This document shows, one piece after another, positions 43,131-52,701 of a stretch of DNA of 64,000 nucleotides (positions are counted from its first letter, which is position 1; every line of letters begins with the position of its first letter). A program made the translations under genes and the position numbers. The stretch comes from Bradyrhizobium diazoefficiens (GTDB lineage: Bacteria > Pseudomonadota > Alphaproteobacteria > Rhizobiales > Xanthobacteraceae). The stretch is taken from NCBI RefSeq assembly GCF_018131015.1, contig NZ_JAFCJJ010000003.1:248001-312000 (forward strand), read 5' to 3'. The notes below the pieces were generated by a model. It was not told the origin of the DNA. It was given only the letters and a program-made list of their open reading frames with translations, and did no database searches.

Positions 43131-44685
43131 GCGCGGCCTCCTTCGGCTCCGGGATGCTGCCGCCCATCAACAGGCCGAGTTTTTCGCGGCTTGCGTCGCG
43201 CGCGGCGAGCGGCTCCGACAGCCGGCCGTGGAACATCACGGCGATGCGGTCGGCGATGTCGGCGAGCTCGTCGAGGTCCTGGCTGGTCACGAGCACGGCC
43301 GCGCCCGCCGTGGCGAGATCAAGCAGCGCCTGGCGAATGACGGCGGCGGCGCCGGCGTCGACGCCCCAGGTCGGCTGGCTGACCACGAGCACCGCCGGGT
43401 TGCGCAGGATCTCGCGGCCGACGATGAACTTTTGCAAATTGCCGCCGGAGAGGGATGCTGCTTCCGGATCGCGCTTGGCCTTGCGCACGTCGAACGTTTC
43501 CGTTGCGCGGTCGACGGTTTGTAACGTAGCCGCGGTGTCGATGAAGCCGTGATGAACCATGCCGCTGGCGGCATGTCCGGTCAGCAGCGCATTTTCTGAC
43601 AGCTTCATGCGCGGTGCCGTGCCGTGGCCGAGCCTTTCCTCCGGCACGAAAGCGGCCCCCAGCTTGCGCCGCTGCGTGATCGAGAGATGGCCGGCGGCAA
43701 TGCCTTCGATCACGACCGTTCCTGGATCCCTGGACAGGCGCTCGCCGGACAGCGCGGCGAACAATTCGTCCTGGCCGTTGCCGGCCACGCCGGCAATGCC
43801 CAGGATTTCTCCGCCCTTGAGCTCGAACGAGATGTGCTCGAGCCGCACACCGTGCGCCTCGCCCGGCGCGAGCGACAGATCATTGACGACGAGCCGCGGC
43901 ACGGTGGTCTTGCGGCCCGCGCGCGCCTTCACTTCCTTGATCTCGCCGCCGACCATCATGCGCGCGAGCGATGCGGCAGTTTCGAGTCGTGGATTGCAGG
44001 TCTGGATCTTCTTGCCGCCGCGCAGGATGGTGGCGGTGTCGCACAGACGTTTCACCTCTTCGAGCTTGTGGCTGATGTAGAGGATGGCGCGGCCTTCGGC
44101 TTTGAGCCGCTCCAGCACGATGAAGAGCTGGTCGGCTTCCTGGGGCGTCAGCACGGCGGTGGGCTCGTCCAGGATCAGGAATTTCGGGTCCTGCATCAGC
44201 GCGCGGACGATCTCGATGCGCTGGCGCTCACCGACCGACAGCTGCCAGACCTCGCGCCTCGGGTCGAGCGGAAGGCCATAGGTCCTCGATACCTGCTCCA
44301 GCCGCGCCGAGATGTCCTTGAAGGACTCTCTTCCGTCCAGTCCGAGCGCGACGTTTTCGGCGACCGTGAGATTGTCGAATAGCGAAAAATGCTGGAACAC
44401 CATGCCGATGCCACGGCTGCGGGCTTCCGACGGGCCGGACAGGACGATTCGTTCGCCTTGCCAGCGAATTTCGCCGGCGCTGGGCTGGATCAGGCCGTAG
44501 ATCGCCTTGACCAGCGTCGACTTGCCGGCGCCGTTCTCGCCAAGCAGGGCGTGGATTTCCTTCGGCCGGATGTCGATGTCGATGGCATCATTGGCGAGGA
44601 AGTCGCCATAGCGTTTGGTGAGCCCAAGCGTTTGAAGCAAAGGGGACTCGCCGGAGTGCAGGCCGTCAGGTGTCGAATCAAGCAT
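43114..44685 (-). CDS. double-cassette ABC ATPase (system 1)
   Basis: A 523-residue ATPase with two nucleotide-binding domains, the RbsA/NupO pattern. The first has [38 protein letters not shown] and ILDEPTAVLTPQEAD; the second is degenerate at Walker A (GVAGNGQDELFAAL) but keeps LSGGNLQKFIVGREI. It powers the two downstream permeases, whose gene overlaps its 3' end. It opens the operon; a 562-bp control region lies upstream. Confidence 0.93.
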   Translation of the reverse strand: MLDSTPDGLHSGESPLLQTLGLTKRYGDFLANDAIDIDIRPKEIHALLGENGAGKSTLVKAIYGLIQPSAGEIRWQGERIVLSGPSEARSRGIGMVFQHFSLFDNLTVAENVALGLDGRESFKDISARLEQVSRTYGLPLDPRREVWQLSVGERQRIEIVRALMQDPKFLILDEPTAVLTPQEADQLFIVLERLKAEGRAILYISHKLEEVKRLCDTATILRGGKKIQTCNPRLETAASLARMMVGGEIKEVKARAGRKTTVPRLVVNDLSLAPGEAHGVRLEHISFELKGGEILGIAGVAGNGQDELFAALSGERLSRDPGTVVIEGIAAGHLSITQRRKLGAAFVPEERLGHGTAPRMKLSENALLTGHAASGMVHHGFIDTAATLQTVDRATETFDVRKAKRDPEAASLSGGNLQKFIVGREILRNPAVLVVSQPTWGVDAGAAAVIRQALLDLATAGAAVLVTSQDLDELADIADRIAVMFHGRLSEPLAARDASREKLGLLMGGSIPEPKEAAHAVGA

Positions 44686-45247
44686 GCGCTAATGTGCTTG
44701 CATGGGATGAAGTGCCTCAATTGTGGGCTAGTTTGAACCGTCACGTAAGTAGTGAAAAAGCGCCATCCCTTGCCCAACGCTTCGGCAGGGCGGAAGGGAA
44801 TGGCGAGTCGCCGAAAATGCGGCTGTGAAGGATCAAGAGGCGAGCGTCCTCGGACAAGGCCTGTTGCAAAATTGTGACGGTTCAAACCAAATCGGAACCC
44901 GCTAGGCAGGCCGGGCCGGGAGCTGCGCAAAAACGCGCCATCGCGCGTATGCAATTTCCCCCTCGTCGCCGCGCCCCCTCGCGAGTGAAGGTGTCCGGCG
45001 ATCCAGCCGACGAAAAAAGCTAGCAGATTCAAATGGGAAGTTTCAGCGATGGCTTCGCTTATGCGGGCAATCCTGGACGCCAAGCCACCGCGAAGGACTC
45101 CGGAAATTCCGGAGTTGCATGCCTTCTTCTGCTGAAACCCGCGGCAGTCCTTGGAAAAAGTTGAGGCTTCTCACCTCCGACAATCGGCGCAAGTGTCGCA
45201 CCCAAGGGACGTTCATTTTTACGTGTCCAAACTTGGGGGTATTCAGG
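44686..45247. promoter_or_regulatory. divergent control region between system-1 transporter and Tsx-like gene
   Basis: A 562-bp gene-free interval. It carries a perfect 14-bp inverted repeat (GTTTGAACCGTCAC at 44731-44744 and GTGACGGTTCAAAC near 44874-44887) about 46 bp before the ATPase start. Inside it lies an imperfect hairpin (GCCATCCCTT against AAGGGAATGGC). A 19-bp palindrome ACTCCGGAAATTCCGGAGT lies at 45097-45115, 132 bp before the outer-membrane gene. These are probable regulator sites or a structured leader. Confidence 0.55.
45097..45115. promoter_or_regulatory. 19-bp palindrome upstream of the Tsx-like gene
   Basis: ACTCCGGAA and TTCCGGAGT flank a single A, a perfect hyphenated palindrome 132 bp before the ATG at 45248. 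Its symmetry suits a dimeric repressor or activator. The identity of the protein is unknown. Confidence 0.5.
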
Positions 45248-46354
45248 ATGTCGTTTCGTTTCAGGGCAATTGCAGCATCACTGCTGTCACTTGGTATGCT
45301 CGCCACGGCGGGCTTGGCGCAGGCGGCGGATTTGCCCGTCAAGGCGGTGAAGAAGGCGCCGGACCTCCCGTTCTTCCTGGTGATCGACAACCGCGTGTCA
45401 TTCTCCTGGATGCCGAAGGGCACCGACCCCGGCATGTGGAGCGTCCGTCCCGACGGCAGCATCAACGGCACCACCGCCAAGCAGGTCTACTCCTTCACCC
45501 ATTTCGACCTCTGGGCCTACGGCACCAACTTCTTCACCATCTCGATGTTCAAGTCGGGCAAGAACGATCCCGCCAGCCCCTGCGTTGCGCCCGGCGTGAC
45601 CATCACGGGCGCCGCCGGCGACTGCGCCGGCGCCACCGAGATCTACGGCCTGTTCCGCTCGACCCTCGGCTGGAACGAGCTGTTCAACACCAAGACCTTC
45701 ACCATGGGGCCGCTGCACAACATCTCGTTCGAAGTCGGCATGGACGCCAACACCGAGAACAACTTCCTCGCGCCCGCCAAGCGAGACGTCGTCGCCGGTC
45801 TGCAGTTCGCCTTCGACCTGCCCTACAAGGGCTACTTCAACGTCGCTCCGTTGATGTACTGGGAGTTCTCCAACCACAACGCCTTCACCCAGTGCGGCCT
45901 GTTCGGGCCGGGCATTCCGGGCACGACCTGCAACTCCGACGGCAATGTCAGCTACAATCCGACCTGGGCCCTCGAAATCAACTACTACATGGACCTCGGC
46001 TTCCTGCCGCCGAGCATGCAGTACTTCTCGATCAGCGGCCGTGCCGGCTGGTACGGACCGAAGGGCGACTCGAACGGCCTTCCTGCTCTCTCGGGGCCTG
46101 GCCGGTTCTCCACGGCGTCCAAGACCGAGCTGAACAGCGAGCCGATCCGTCTGACCTTCGACGCCTCGAAGGCGGCATGGGGTGACAAGTACTCGCACTT
46201 CGTCGACCTCTGGGTCGCCTACCGCTACTGGCAGAACAAGTTCGGCCTCGACCACAACGCCATGCCCGGCGTCTGCACGGTCGCCGCGACCGGCCAGAGC
46301 ACCAACAGCTGCACCGAGTCCACGGTGTACGGTGGTATCACCCTGAAGTTCTGA
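45248..46354 (+). CDS. outer-membrane channel protein, Tsx-like
   Basis: A 368-residue exported beta-barrel protein with signal peptide (RFRAIAASLLSLGMLATAGLA) and mature part rich in aromatic strands (THFDLWAYGTNFFTISMF, HNISFEVGMDANTENNF, NVAPLMYWEFSNHN). It ends in GGITLKF, the terminal Phe of outer-membrane barrels. Strand pattern and length suggest the Tsx nucleoside-channel group, and its divergent position to a BMP transporter in a purine region supports that, but the call is by resemblance only. The ATG at 45248 is the start of the signal. A strong terminator follows at 46382. Confidence 0.7.
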   Translation: MSFRFRAIAASLLSLGMLATAGLAQAADLPVKAVKKAPDLPFFLVIDNRVSFSWMPKGTDPGMWSVRPDGSINGTTAKQVYSFTHFDLWAYGTNFFTISMFKSGKNDPASPCVAPGVTITGAAGDCAGATEIYGLFRSTLGWNELFNTKTFTMGPLHNISFEVGMDANTENNFLAPAKRDVVAGLQFAFDLPYKGYFNVAPLMYWEFSNHNAFTQCGLFGPGIPGTTCNSDGNVSYNPTWALEINYYMDLGFLPPSMQYFSISGRAGWYGPKGDSNGLPALSGPGRFSTASKTELNSEPIRLTFDASKAAWGDKYSHFVDLWVAYRYWQNKFGLDHNAMPGVCTVAATGQSTNSCTESTVYGGITLKF

Positions 46355-46381
46355 TCGACGGACGTCTCCAGGCTGGAATGG

Positions 46382-46408
46382 CGCCGCGCTGAGATGCGCG
46401 GCGTTATT
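46382..46408 (+). terminator. intrinsic terminator after the Tsx-like gene
   Basis: CGCCGCGC (46382-46389) and GCGCGGCG (46396-46403) form a perfect 8-bp stem with loop TGAGAT, followed by TTATT. It sits between convergent genes. Confidence 0.8.
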
Positions 46409-46439
46409 CGTAGGGTGTCAGCCGAAGGCGTAATCCACG

Positions 46440-46922
46440 CTACGTCCACACGCCTTCGTGCAACGCCTCGGCCTCCTCTTCCAGCAGTGGTCCGAGGACT
46501 TCCGTCGGCCGCTGGCCGCTGGCGAAGACGTCGCGGCAGGGCAGGTCGAGCGTCGGGTTCTCCGGATGGTTGCCGGTGACGCCGCGCAGGCGATGCTCGC
46601 TGAGGCCGTAGACCACGCGGCCGATGCCGGCCCAGTAGATCGCGCCGGCACACATCGCGCAGGGTTCGGCGGAGGAATAGAGCGTGGATGCCGCCAGCAC
46701 GTCGCGGGACAGAGTGCGACAGGCCTGGGTGGCGGCGAGGCGTTCGGCGTGCGCGGTGCCGTCATGGTCCGGCATGTAGCCGTTCTCGGTCTCGATCAGC
46801 ACGCGGCCGTCGGCATCGACCAGGATGCAGCCGAACGGATGGTTGCCGTGGGTCAGGGAGCGGCGGGCGACCGCGAAGGACAGACGCAAAAAGTGCTCGT
46901 CGCGTTCCGAGGCGCCGTTCAT
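46440..46922 (-). CDS. CDA-fold nucleoside/purine deaminase (guanine deaminase-like)
   Basis: A 160-residue zinc deaminase. The catalytic motif is H58-A-E60 (GTAHAERLAAT) and the zinc cysteines C88 and C91 are in SAEPCAMCAGAIYWAG. Length and the HPENPTLDLPCRDVFASG tail fit bacterial guanine-deaminase and related nucleoside deaminases rather than TadA. It would release ammonia from guanine or an aminopurine. Its start lies 12 bp after the stop of the ABC ATPase of transporter system 2, so the deaminase is the last gene of that operon. Confidence 0.85.
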   Translation of the reverse strand: MNGASERDEHFLRLSFAVARRSLTHGNHPFGCILVDADGRVLIETENGYMPDHDGTAHAERLAATQACRTLSRDVLAASTLYSSAEPCAMCAGAIYWAGIGRVVYGLSEHRLRGVTGNHPENPTLDLPCRDVFASGQRPTEVLGPLLEEEAEALHEGVWT

Positions 46923-46934
46923 CGATGCTCCGCT

Positions 46935-48467
46935 TCAGTGGCCTGCCATGTGCCGGCCGACCTCGGTGAGATCGGCCTCGCTGGTCCGTGCTTCATACAC
47001 GAATTCGCCGTGGAACATCACCACCAGCCGGTCGGACAGTTCGAGCAATTCGTCAAGGTCCTCGCTGACGAGCAGAACGGCCGCGCCGCGGTTGCGCGCG
47101 GCCATGATTTCGGCGTGGATCTGCGCCACCGCCGCGAAGTCGAGCCCGAAGCAGGGATTGGCCGCGATCAGCACCTCGACGTCGCCGCCGAGTTCGCGGG
47201 CGAGCACGGCGCGCTGCACGTTGCCGCCCGACAGCGCCGAGATCGGGGTGTCCGGCGTGCGGGTCTTGATCTTGTACCTGCCGATTTTCTTGGTGGCGTC
47301 GTCGCGGAAGGCGCCGCGGTTGAGCCACCAGCCGAGGCTTGCAAAGGGCGCGCGGTCGAACTCGCGGAAGGCGATATTGTCGGCGACGCTCATGCCGCCG
47401 ACGCAGGCATTCTTCAGCGGCTCCTCCGGAAGCAGCGACATCTTGTGACGGCGCATCTCCTCGCGGCTGGCGCGATAGGGATCGCCGTCCACGCGGATCT
47501 CGCCATTCTCGGCTTCACGCTGGCCCGCCAGCACTTCGACGAGCTGGCGCTGGCCGTTGCCGGAAACGCCGGCGATGCCGACGATCTCACCGGCGCGCAC
47601 GGTCAGGGACACGTCGTGGACGGCAATGGCGCCGGCGTCGTCGAGCGCGCGAAGCCTCGCCAGCTCCAGACGCGCCGGTCCGGCTTCGCCGGTGCGCGGC
47701 GGCTGCACCGTCAGCTCCTCGGCGCCGATCATGGTGCGCGCCATCGCGTCGGGCGTCAGCTCGGCCACCTTGCCCGCTCCGGCAAGCTTGCCGCGGCGGA
47801 GGATCGTGACGTCGTCGGCGAAGGCCATGACCTCGCGGAACTTGTGCGTGATCATCAGGATCGTCAGCTCGCCCTTGACGACCATGTCGCGCAGCATGCC
47901 GAGCACCTCGTCCGCCTCCGCCGGCGTCAGCACCGAGGTCGGCTCGTCCAGGATGAGAAAACGCCGCTTCAGATAGAGCTGCTTGAGGATCTCGCATTTC
48001 TGGCGTTCGCCGGCCGAGATGTCGGAGACTTTTGCGCCGAGCGGCACCTTGAAGGGCATGCGCGCCAGAAAGGCCTCGAGCTCCCGCATCTCCTTCGGCC
48101 AGTTCACCACGGCGGGCACGTCGTCGCGCGCCAGCACGAGGTTTTCGGCGACGGTCATGGCCGGAACCAGCGTAAAATGCTGGTAGACCATGCCGAGGCC
48201 GAGGGCGTGGGCGTCCTTCGGGTTTGCGATCGCCTGCTCGCGATCGCCGACGATGACGTCGCCTTCGGTCGCGCGGTAGTAACCCATGATGCATTTGACG
48301 AGCGTCGACTTGCCGGCGCCGTTCTCGCCGAGCAGTGCATGGAACGAGCCCGGCCGCACCCGCAGTTCGACATTGTCCAGCGCCAGGAAGTCGCCGAAGC
48401 GCATGGTCATGGCGATGGCATTGACCCCGAAGGCGCCGGAGGGCGGGGGCGGCTCACCGATGATCAC
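46935..48467 (-). CDS. double-cassette ABC ATPase (system 2)
   Basis: About 510 residues from GTG 48467, whose first bases overlap the biuret-hydrolase stop (GTGA). Cassette 1 has [36 protein letters not shown] and [16 protein letters not shown]; cassette 2 keeps [16 protein letters not shown] with a weak Walker A ([14 protein letters not shown]). Same RbsA/NupO class as system 1 but clearly divergent in sequence. It drives the permeases at 49159-51199, with the hydrolase gene between them. Confidence 0.92.
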   Translation of the reverse strand: MIIGEPPPPSGAFGVNAIAMTMRFGDFLALDNVELRVRPGSFHALLGENGAGKSTLVKCIMGYYRATEGDVIVGDREQAIANPKDAHALGLGMVYQHFTLVPAMTVAENLVLARDDVPAVVNWPKEMRELEAFLARMPFKVPLGAKVSDISAGERQKCEILKQLYLKRRFLILDEPTSVLTPAEADEVLGMLRDMVVKGELTILMITHKFREVMAFADDVTILRRGKLAGAGKVAELTPDAMARTMIGAEELTVQPPRTGEAGPARLELARLRALDDAGAIAVHDVSLTVRAGEIVGIAGVSGNGQRQLVEVLAGQREAENGEIRVDGDPYRASREEMRRHKMSLLPEEPLKNACVGGMSVADNIAFREFDRAPFASLGWWLNRGAFRDDATKKIGRYKIKTRTPDTPISALSGGNVQRAVLARELGGDVEVLIAANPCFGLDFAAVAQIHAEIMAARNRGAAVLLVSEDLDELLELSDRLVVMFHGEFVYEARTSEADLTEVGRHMAGH

Positions 48468-49147
48468 GAGATCGCCCCGATGAAGGCGTCCGACGTCGAG
48501 ACCGCGCCAAACACGCCGCCCTGCATCTTGATCATCTTCAGCGCGTGGTCGTGGTTGCCTTTGTCGGTCGCGCCGCAACAGTCATGCAGCAGCACGCATT
48601 CGAAGCCGCGGTCGTTGGCCTCGCGCATGGTGGTGTGGACGCAGACGTCGGTGGTGATGCCGGTCAGCACGATGTTCTCGATGCCGCGCACGCGCAGGAT
48701 CAGCTCAAGGTCGGTGGCGCAGAACGAGCCCTTGCCGGGCTTGTCGATGATCGGCTCGCCCGGCAGGGGGCTAAGCTCCTCGATGATGTCCCAGCCCGGC
48801 TCGCCGCGCACCAGGATGCGGCCGCAGGGACCGGGATCGCCGATGCCGGCGCCGATCTGGCGCGAGCGCCAGCGCTTGTTGGCGGGCAGGTCGGAGAGAT
48901 CGGGGCGGTGGCCTTCGCGGGTATGGATGATGTGAAAACCCTGCTTGCGCATGACGGCGAGCAGCCGCTTGATCGGCTCGATCGGGGCCCGCGTCAGCGA
49001 GAGGTCATAACCCATCTTGTCGACATAGCCGCCGACGCCGCAGAAATCGGTCTGCATGTCGATGATGACGAGTGCGGTATTCTCCGGGCGGAGATCGCCG
49101 TTGTAGGGCCAGGCATAGGGCTCGGACTTGATAGTGCGCTCGGGCAT
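48464..49147 (-). CDS. biuH: biuret amidohydrolase-like cysteine hydrolase (isochorismatase fold)
   Basis: A 227-residue isochorismatase-fold amidohydrolase. Catalytic triad positions are D30 ([11 protein letters not shown]), K136 (IDKPGKGSF) and C169 ([11 protein letters not shown]). The sequence, including [38 protein letters not shown] and REGHRPDLS, closely resembles the rhizobial biuret hydrolase I remember, with triad spacing identical. Biuret to allophanate and ammonia is the likely reaction. The gene sits between a permease and the ATPase of transporter system 2 (11-bp and GTGA junctions), so ligand uptake and hydrolysis are made together. Confidence 0.85.
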   Translation of the reverse strand: MPERTIKSEPYAWPYNGDLRPENTALVIIDMQTDFCGVGGYVDKMGYDLSLTRAPIEPIKRLLAVMRKQGFHIIHTREGHRPDLSDLPANKRWRSRQIGAGIGDPGPCGRILVRGEPGWDIIEELSPLPGEPIIDKPGKGSFCATDLELILRVRGIENIVLTGITTDVCVHTTMREANDRGFECVLLHDCCGATDKGNHDHALKMIKMQGGVFGAVSTSDAFIGAIS

Positions 49148-49158
49148 GATTTCGCTCT

Positions 49159-50085
49159 CTAGCGGGTGATCGACAATTCGGCCGGGGCTCCGGTCAGGGT
49201 GCGCTTCGGCGAGCAGGTGATGATCATGATCGCCAGCGTCAGGATGTAGGGCGCAGCGTTGAAGAGATGATAGCCGGAGGTGACGCCGACCGATTGCAGG
49301 GCCGGTCCGAGTGCCGCAGCGCCACCGAAGGCAAGCGAGGCCCACAGGCAGAGCAGCGGATCCCAGCGCGCGAAGATCACAAGCGCGACGGCGGTGATGC
49401 CCTGGCCCGAGGACAAGCCCTCGTTCCAGCTTCCGGGATAGAACAAGGACAGGAACGAGCCGCCGATGCCGGCGAGGAAGCCGCCGGCCATGGTCGCGCG
49501 CAGGCGGATCAAGAGCACCGAATGGCCCATTGCGCGCGCCGCGTCCGCGCTCTCGCCGGCGGTACGGATCAGGAGGCCCCAGCGGGTGGTGCGGAAGGCC
49601 CAGTACAGGATCGGCGCCAGTGCGACGCCGATCAGGAACAGGACGTTGACGCGGAGCGCCGCGCGGACCTGCGGGATGTCGCTCCACCAGCCGAAATCAA
49701 TCGCCGGCAGGCGCGGCGCCGTGGGCTCGATCAGCGGCTTGCCGAGATAGAAGGCAAGGCCGGTGCCGAACAGCATCAGCGCGATGCCGACCGCAACGTC
49801 GTTGACGCGGGGCAGCGAACAGATGCCGGCATGCAGCGCACCGAGCAGCGCGCCGGTGATGCCGGCGGCGAACACGCCAAGCCAGGGCGAGCCGGAGAGA
49901 TAGGAGATGCCGTAGGCGCTCATCGCGCCCATCACCAGGGTGCCCTCGAGGCCGAGGTTGATGCGGCCCGAACGCTCGGTGATGCATTCCCCCAGGCTCA
50001 CGAACAGGAATGGAGTCGAGACGCGAATGGCGCCGCCGAGCACGGCGAGCGGGACGGTCCAGAGCCCGATCGATGCGTCCGCCAT
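49159..50085 (-). CDS. BMP-type ABC transporter permease (system 2, second)
   Basis: A 308-residue permease of the NupQ class: [20 protein letters not shown] then [19 protein letters not shown] is the conserved block after the first helix, and eight hydrophobic segments are visible. It follows the first permease with a 1-bp gap. Downstream 11 bp lies the biuret-hydrolase gene, which interrupts the usual permease-ATPase order. Confidence 0.92.
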   Translation of the reverse strand: MADASIGLWTVPLAVLGGAIRVSTPFLFVSLGECITERSGRINLGLEGTLVMGAMSAYGISYLSGSPWLGVFAAGITGALLGALHAGICSLPRVNDVAVGIALMLFGTGLAFYLGKPLIEPTAPRLPAIDFGWWSDIPQVRAALRVNVLFLIGVALAPILYWAFRTTRWGLLIRTAGESADAARAMGHSVLLIRLRATMAGGFLAGIGGSFLSLFYPGSWNEGLSSGQGITAVALVIFARWDPLLCLWASLAFGGAAALGPALQSVGVTSGYHLFNAAPYILTLAIMIITCSPKRTLTGAPAELSITR

Positions 50086-50086
50086 C

Positions 50087-51199
50087 TCAGGATTTTCCCT
50101 TCAGGAATCCGATGCGCCCGTAGAGCGCATCGCTGGCCAGCACGAAGACGAAGATGATGCCCTGGAGCACCAGCACGGACGCGTCTGGCAATCCGAGCCG
50201 GCGTTGCAGCAGGCCGCCGCTGGCGCTGATGCCGCCGAGCAGGATCGCGACAGGAACGATGGCGAGTGGATTTTGCCGGGCGAGGAACGCGACGAGAATG
50301 CCGGTGAAGCCGTAGCCCGCGGCAAGGTTGGCGTTGGTGCGACCCTGGACGGCTGCGACCTCGATCATGCCGGCAAGGCCCGCCGCCCCGCCGGCCAGAA
50401 AGCAGATGGTCAGGATCAACTTGCTGACGCCGAGGCCGACGATCTTCGCGGCGCGGACGTTGCCGCCGGCGACGCGCGCGGCGAAGCCGAACACGGTGTG
50501 ATAGATCAGGATGTAGGCGGCGATCGCAGCGATCAGGCCGAAGACGAGGCCCCAATGCACGTCGGTGCCGGGAATGGAGCCGATCATGTTGGCCGCGCCG
50601 ATCTCGCGCGTCGACGGCTTGTTCAGGCTCGCGGGATCCCGCATCGCGCCTTCGACGAGATGGTTGAGGATCGCGAGCGCGATATAGACGAGCAGCAGGC
50701 TCGAGATCGTCTCGTTGACGCCGCGATATTGGCGCAAGCCGCCCGACAGCATGATCCACAGGCCGCCGCCGATCACGCCGGCGAAGACCATCGCGATCTG
50801 AACGACGAGCGGCGGCATCCCCTGGAGCGCGAGCGCGGCGCTCGTCGCCGACAGGGCGCCGATCAGCAGCGCGCCTTCGCCGCCGATGATCACCATGCCG
50901 AGCTGCGCCGGCAGCGCGGTGCAGAGTGCGGTGAGGATCAGCGGCGCGGCGCGCGTCAGTGTGTTCTGCCAGGAGAACCAGGTGCCGAACGCGCCGTAAT
51001 ACATGTAGAAATAGAGATCGAGCGGATTCTTGCCGAACATCGCGACGAAGATGCCGAAGACGATGAGCGCGCCGGCGAGCGCCGCGCCCGGGATCAGGAC
51101 ATATTCGATCGTGCCGCCGTGGCGTTGCAGAAAGTCGGGGCCGGCGGCCGGGGCAACTGCCCCGACCGTTTCGGTGGAATCCGCGGCTTCCGTCGTCAC
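50087..51199 (-). CDS. BMP-type ABC transporter permease (system 2, first)
   Basis: About 370 residues from GTG 51199, overlapping the binding-protein stop (GTGA). A short cytoplasmic N-terminus is followed by about ten transmembrane segments, with AQLGMVIIGGEGALLIGA as the coupling block and GRTNANLAAGYGFTGILVAF near the end, matching the NupP class. The longer upstream frame runs through the binding-protein gene and is not used. Confidence 0.92.
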   Translation of the reverse strand: MTTEAADSTETVGAVAPAAGPDFLQRHGGTIEYVLIPGAALAGALIVFGIFVAMFGKNPLDLYFYMYYGAFGTWFSWQNTLTRAAPLILTALCTALPAQLGMVIIGGEGALLIGALSATSAALALQGMPPLVVQIAMVFAGVIGGGLWIMLSGGLRQYRGVNETISSLLLVYIALAILNHLVEGAMRDPASLNKPSTREIGAANMIGSIPGTDVHWGLVFGLIAAIAAYILIYHTVFGFAARVAGGNVRAAKIVGLGVSKLILTICFLAGGAAGLAGMIEVAAVQGRTNANLAAGYGFTGILVAFLARQNPLAIVPVAILLGGISASGGLLQRRLGLPDASVLVLQGIIFVFVLASDALYGRIGFLKGKS

Positions 51200-52308
51200 G
51201 AAGTCGCCCCGATCACGCCTTCGACGAGATAGTCCATCTTCTCCAGCTCGGGATCCTTCTGGCCGCGATCGGTGCCGGCCGCGATGACCGTCTTGCCCTT
51301 GTTGTCGACCAGTCCGCCCTTGAAGACGGCAAAGCCGTCCGCGGACAGGAACTTTGCCTTCGCCTCGTCGGCCGCCTTTCGGGCCTCGGCCGACACCGCT
51401 TCGCCGTAAGGCGAGATCTTCACGATCTCCTCCTTGAGGCCGCCGCGATAGAAGTTCGGAATTTCTTCGCCCGCGGTGATCATCTTGACGAATTTCGGGT
51501 AGAGCGCCTCCCAGTTCCATTCGGCGCCGGTGAGATAGGCCTTCGGTGCAAGGGCCGACTGGTTGGTGTGGTAGCCGCAGACCATGGCGCCGCGGCGCAC
51601 GGCGTTCTCGACCATGGTCTTGGGACCGTCGACGTGGCAGGTCAGCACGTCCACGCCCTGGTCGATCAGGCTGTTGGTGGCTTCGGCTTCCTTCACCGGC
51701 ATCGACCAGTCGCCGGTGAAGATCACCTGCGTCGTGGCCTTCGGATTGACGGATTTGGCGCCGAGCGTGAAGGCGTTGATGTTGCGCAGCACCTGCGGGA
51801 TCGGCTTGGCTGCGACGAAACCGAGCTTGCTGCTCTTCGAGGTCAGGCCTGCCACGACGCCCGAAACGTACTGGGCTTCGTCGATGTAGCCGAAATAGCT
51901 GCCGGCGTTCTTCGGGTCCTTGTCGGTCCAGAGTCCGCCGCAGTGCTCGAAGCGCAGCTTCGGGTACTTGCTCGCCATCTTGACCATGTGCGGATTGTAG
52001 TAGCCGAACGAGGTCGGGAAGAGCAGGGTGGCGCCGTCGAGATTGATCATGGATTCAATCGTCTTCTCGACCGCGTCGGTCTCCGGCACCTTCTCTTCCT
52101 CGACGACCTTGAGGCCGGGGATCTTCTTCAGCGCCGCCGCGCCCTGCGCGTGCGCCTGGTTGTAGCCGTAGTCGTCGCGCGAACCGACATAGATGAAGCC
52201 GATGGTTGTCTCGGCCGCCAAGGCGGGGCGAACGCCGGCCGCGGCGCCGATGGTGAGGGCTGCGCCGCCTTGCAACAAATGACGTCGTGAAATCCTGCCA
52301 AAATCCAT
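51196..52308 (-). CDS. BMP-family ABC transporter substrate-binding protein (system 2)
   Basis: A 370-residue protein with a Tat-type signal (SRRHLLQGGAALTIGAAAG), unlike the Sec signal of system 1. The mature start ETTIGFIYVGSRDDYGYNQA and IDQGVDVLTCHVDGPKTM are BMP-family. ATG 52308 follows GGGGAGCAAGC. Tat export implies the protein folds, or binds a ligand, before export. It leads the system-2 operon (binding protein, permease, permease, hydrolase, ATPase, deaminase). Confidence 0.92.
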   Translation of the reverse strand: MDFGRISRRHLLQGGAALTIGAAAGVRPALAAETTIGFIYVGSRDDYGYNQAHAQGAAALKKIPGLKVVEEEKVPETDAVEKTIESMINLDGATLLFPTSFGYYNPHMVKMASKYPKLRFEHCGGLWTDKDPKNAGSYFGYIDEAQYVSGVVAGLTSKSSKLGFVAAKPIPQVLRNINAFTLGAKSVNPKATTQVIFTGDWSMPVKEAEATNSLIDQGVDVLTCHVDGPKTMVENAVRRGAMVCGYHTNQSALAPKAYLTGAEWNWEALYPKFVKMITAGEEIPNFYRGGLKEEIVKISPYGEAVSAEARKAADEAKAKFLSADGFAVFKGGLVDNKGKTVIAAGTDRGQKDPELEKMDYLVEGVIGATS

Positions 52309-52701
52309 TGCTTGCTCCCCTTGGCGGGTGGACCGCCCCAATCTCGCGGCTGCGCCGGTCTGGCGGAGCCTGGATAAGATGTCGCAAGCTTCGTGCCAGA
52401 GGTCAGGATCCGTGCACTCTACCGCAAGCTATTGAAATGATGCTGGTATATGGGAGGTCGACTTCCTGATGAGGAAATCGGCAGGCTAAATTCTAGGCAG
52501 TATTTTTTGATTGTATGCAATGGAGTTAAGCAATGTTAACCCGGCGCGCGTGCAGGCATGGCGACAGCTGGCGATCTCCCGGATCGTCGCATTCATGCTA
52601 CCCACGTGCTGATCTGGATGCTGCGAGCCGCGCGATGGCACCGAACTTGTATCGCCGCGACCGCCGCTGCCGCGGTTCGAAGACATGGAAAGTCCGCCGG
52701 T
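52309..52701. promoter_or_regulatory. divergent control region of system-2 operon and amidohydrolase gene
   Basis: A 393-bp gene-free interval between the system-2 transporter and the amidohydrolase genes. It holds ATTGTATGCAAT (52510-52521; perfect ATTG/CAAT arms), GTTAAGCAATGTTAAC just after it, and a TTCCT/AGGAA hairpin at 52463-52476. The AT-rich stretch 52480-52540 is the most likely promoter zone. A GntR- or MarR-type site is a reasonable guess. Confidence 0.45.
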
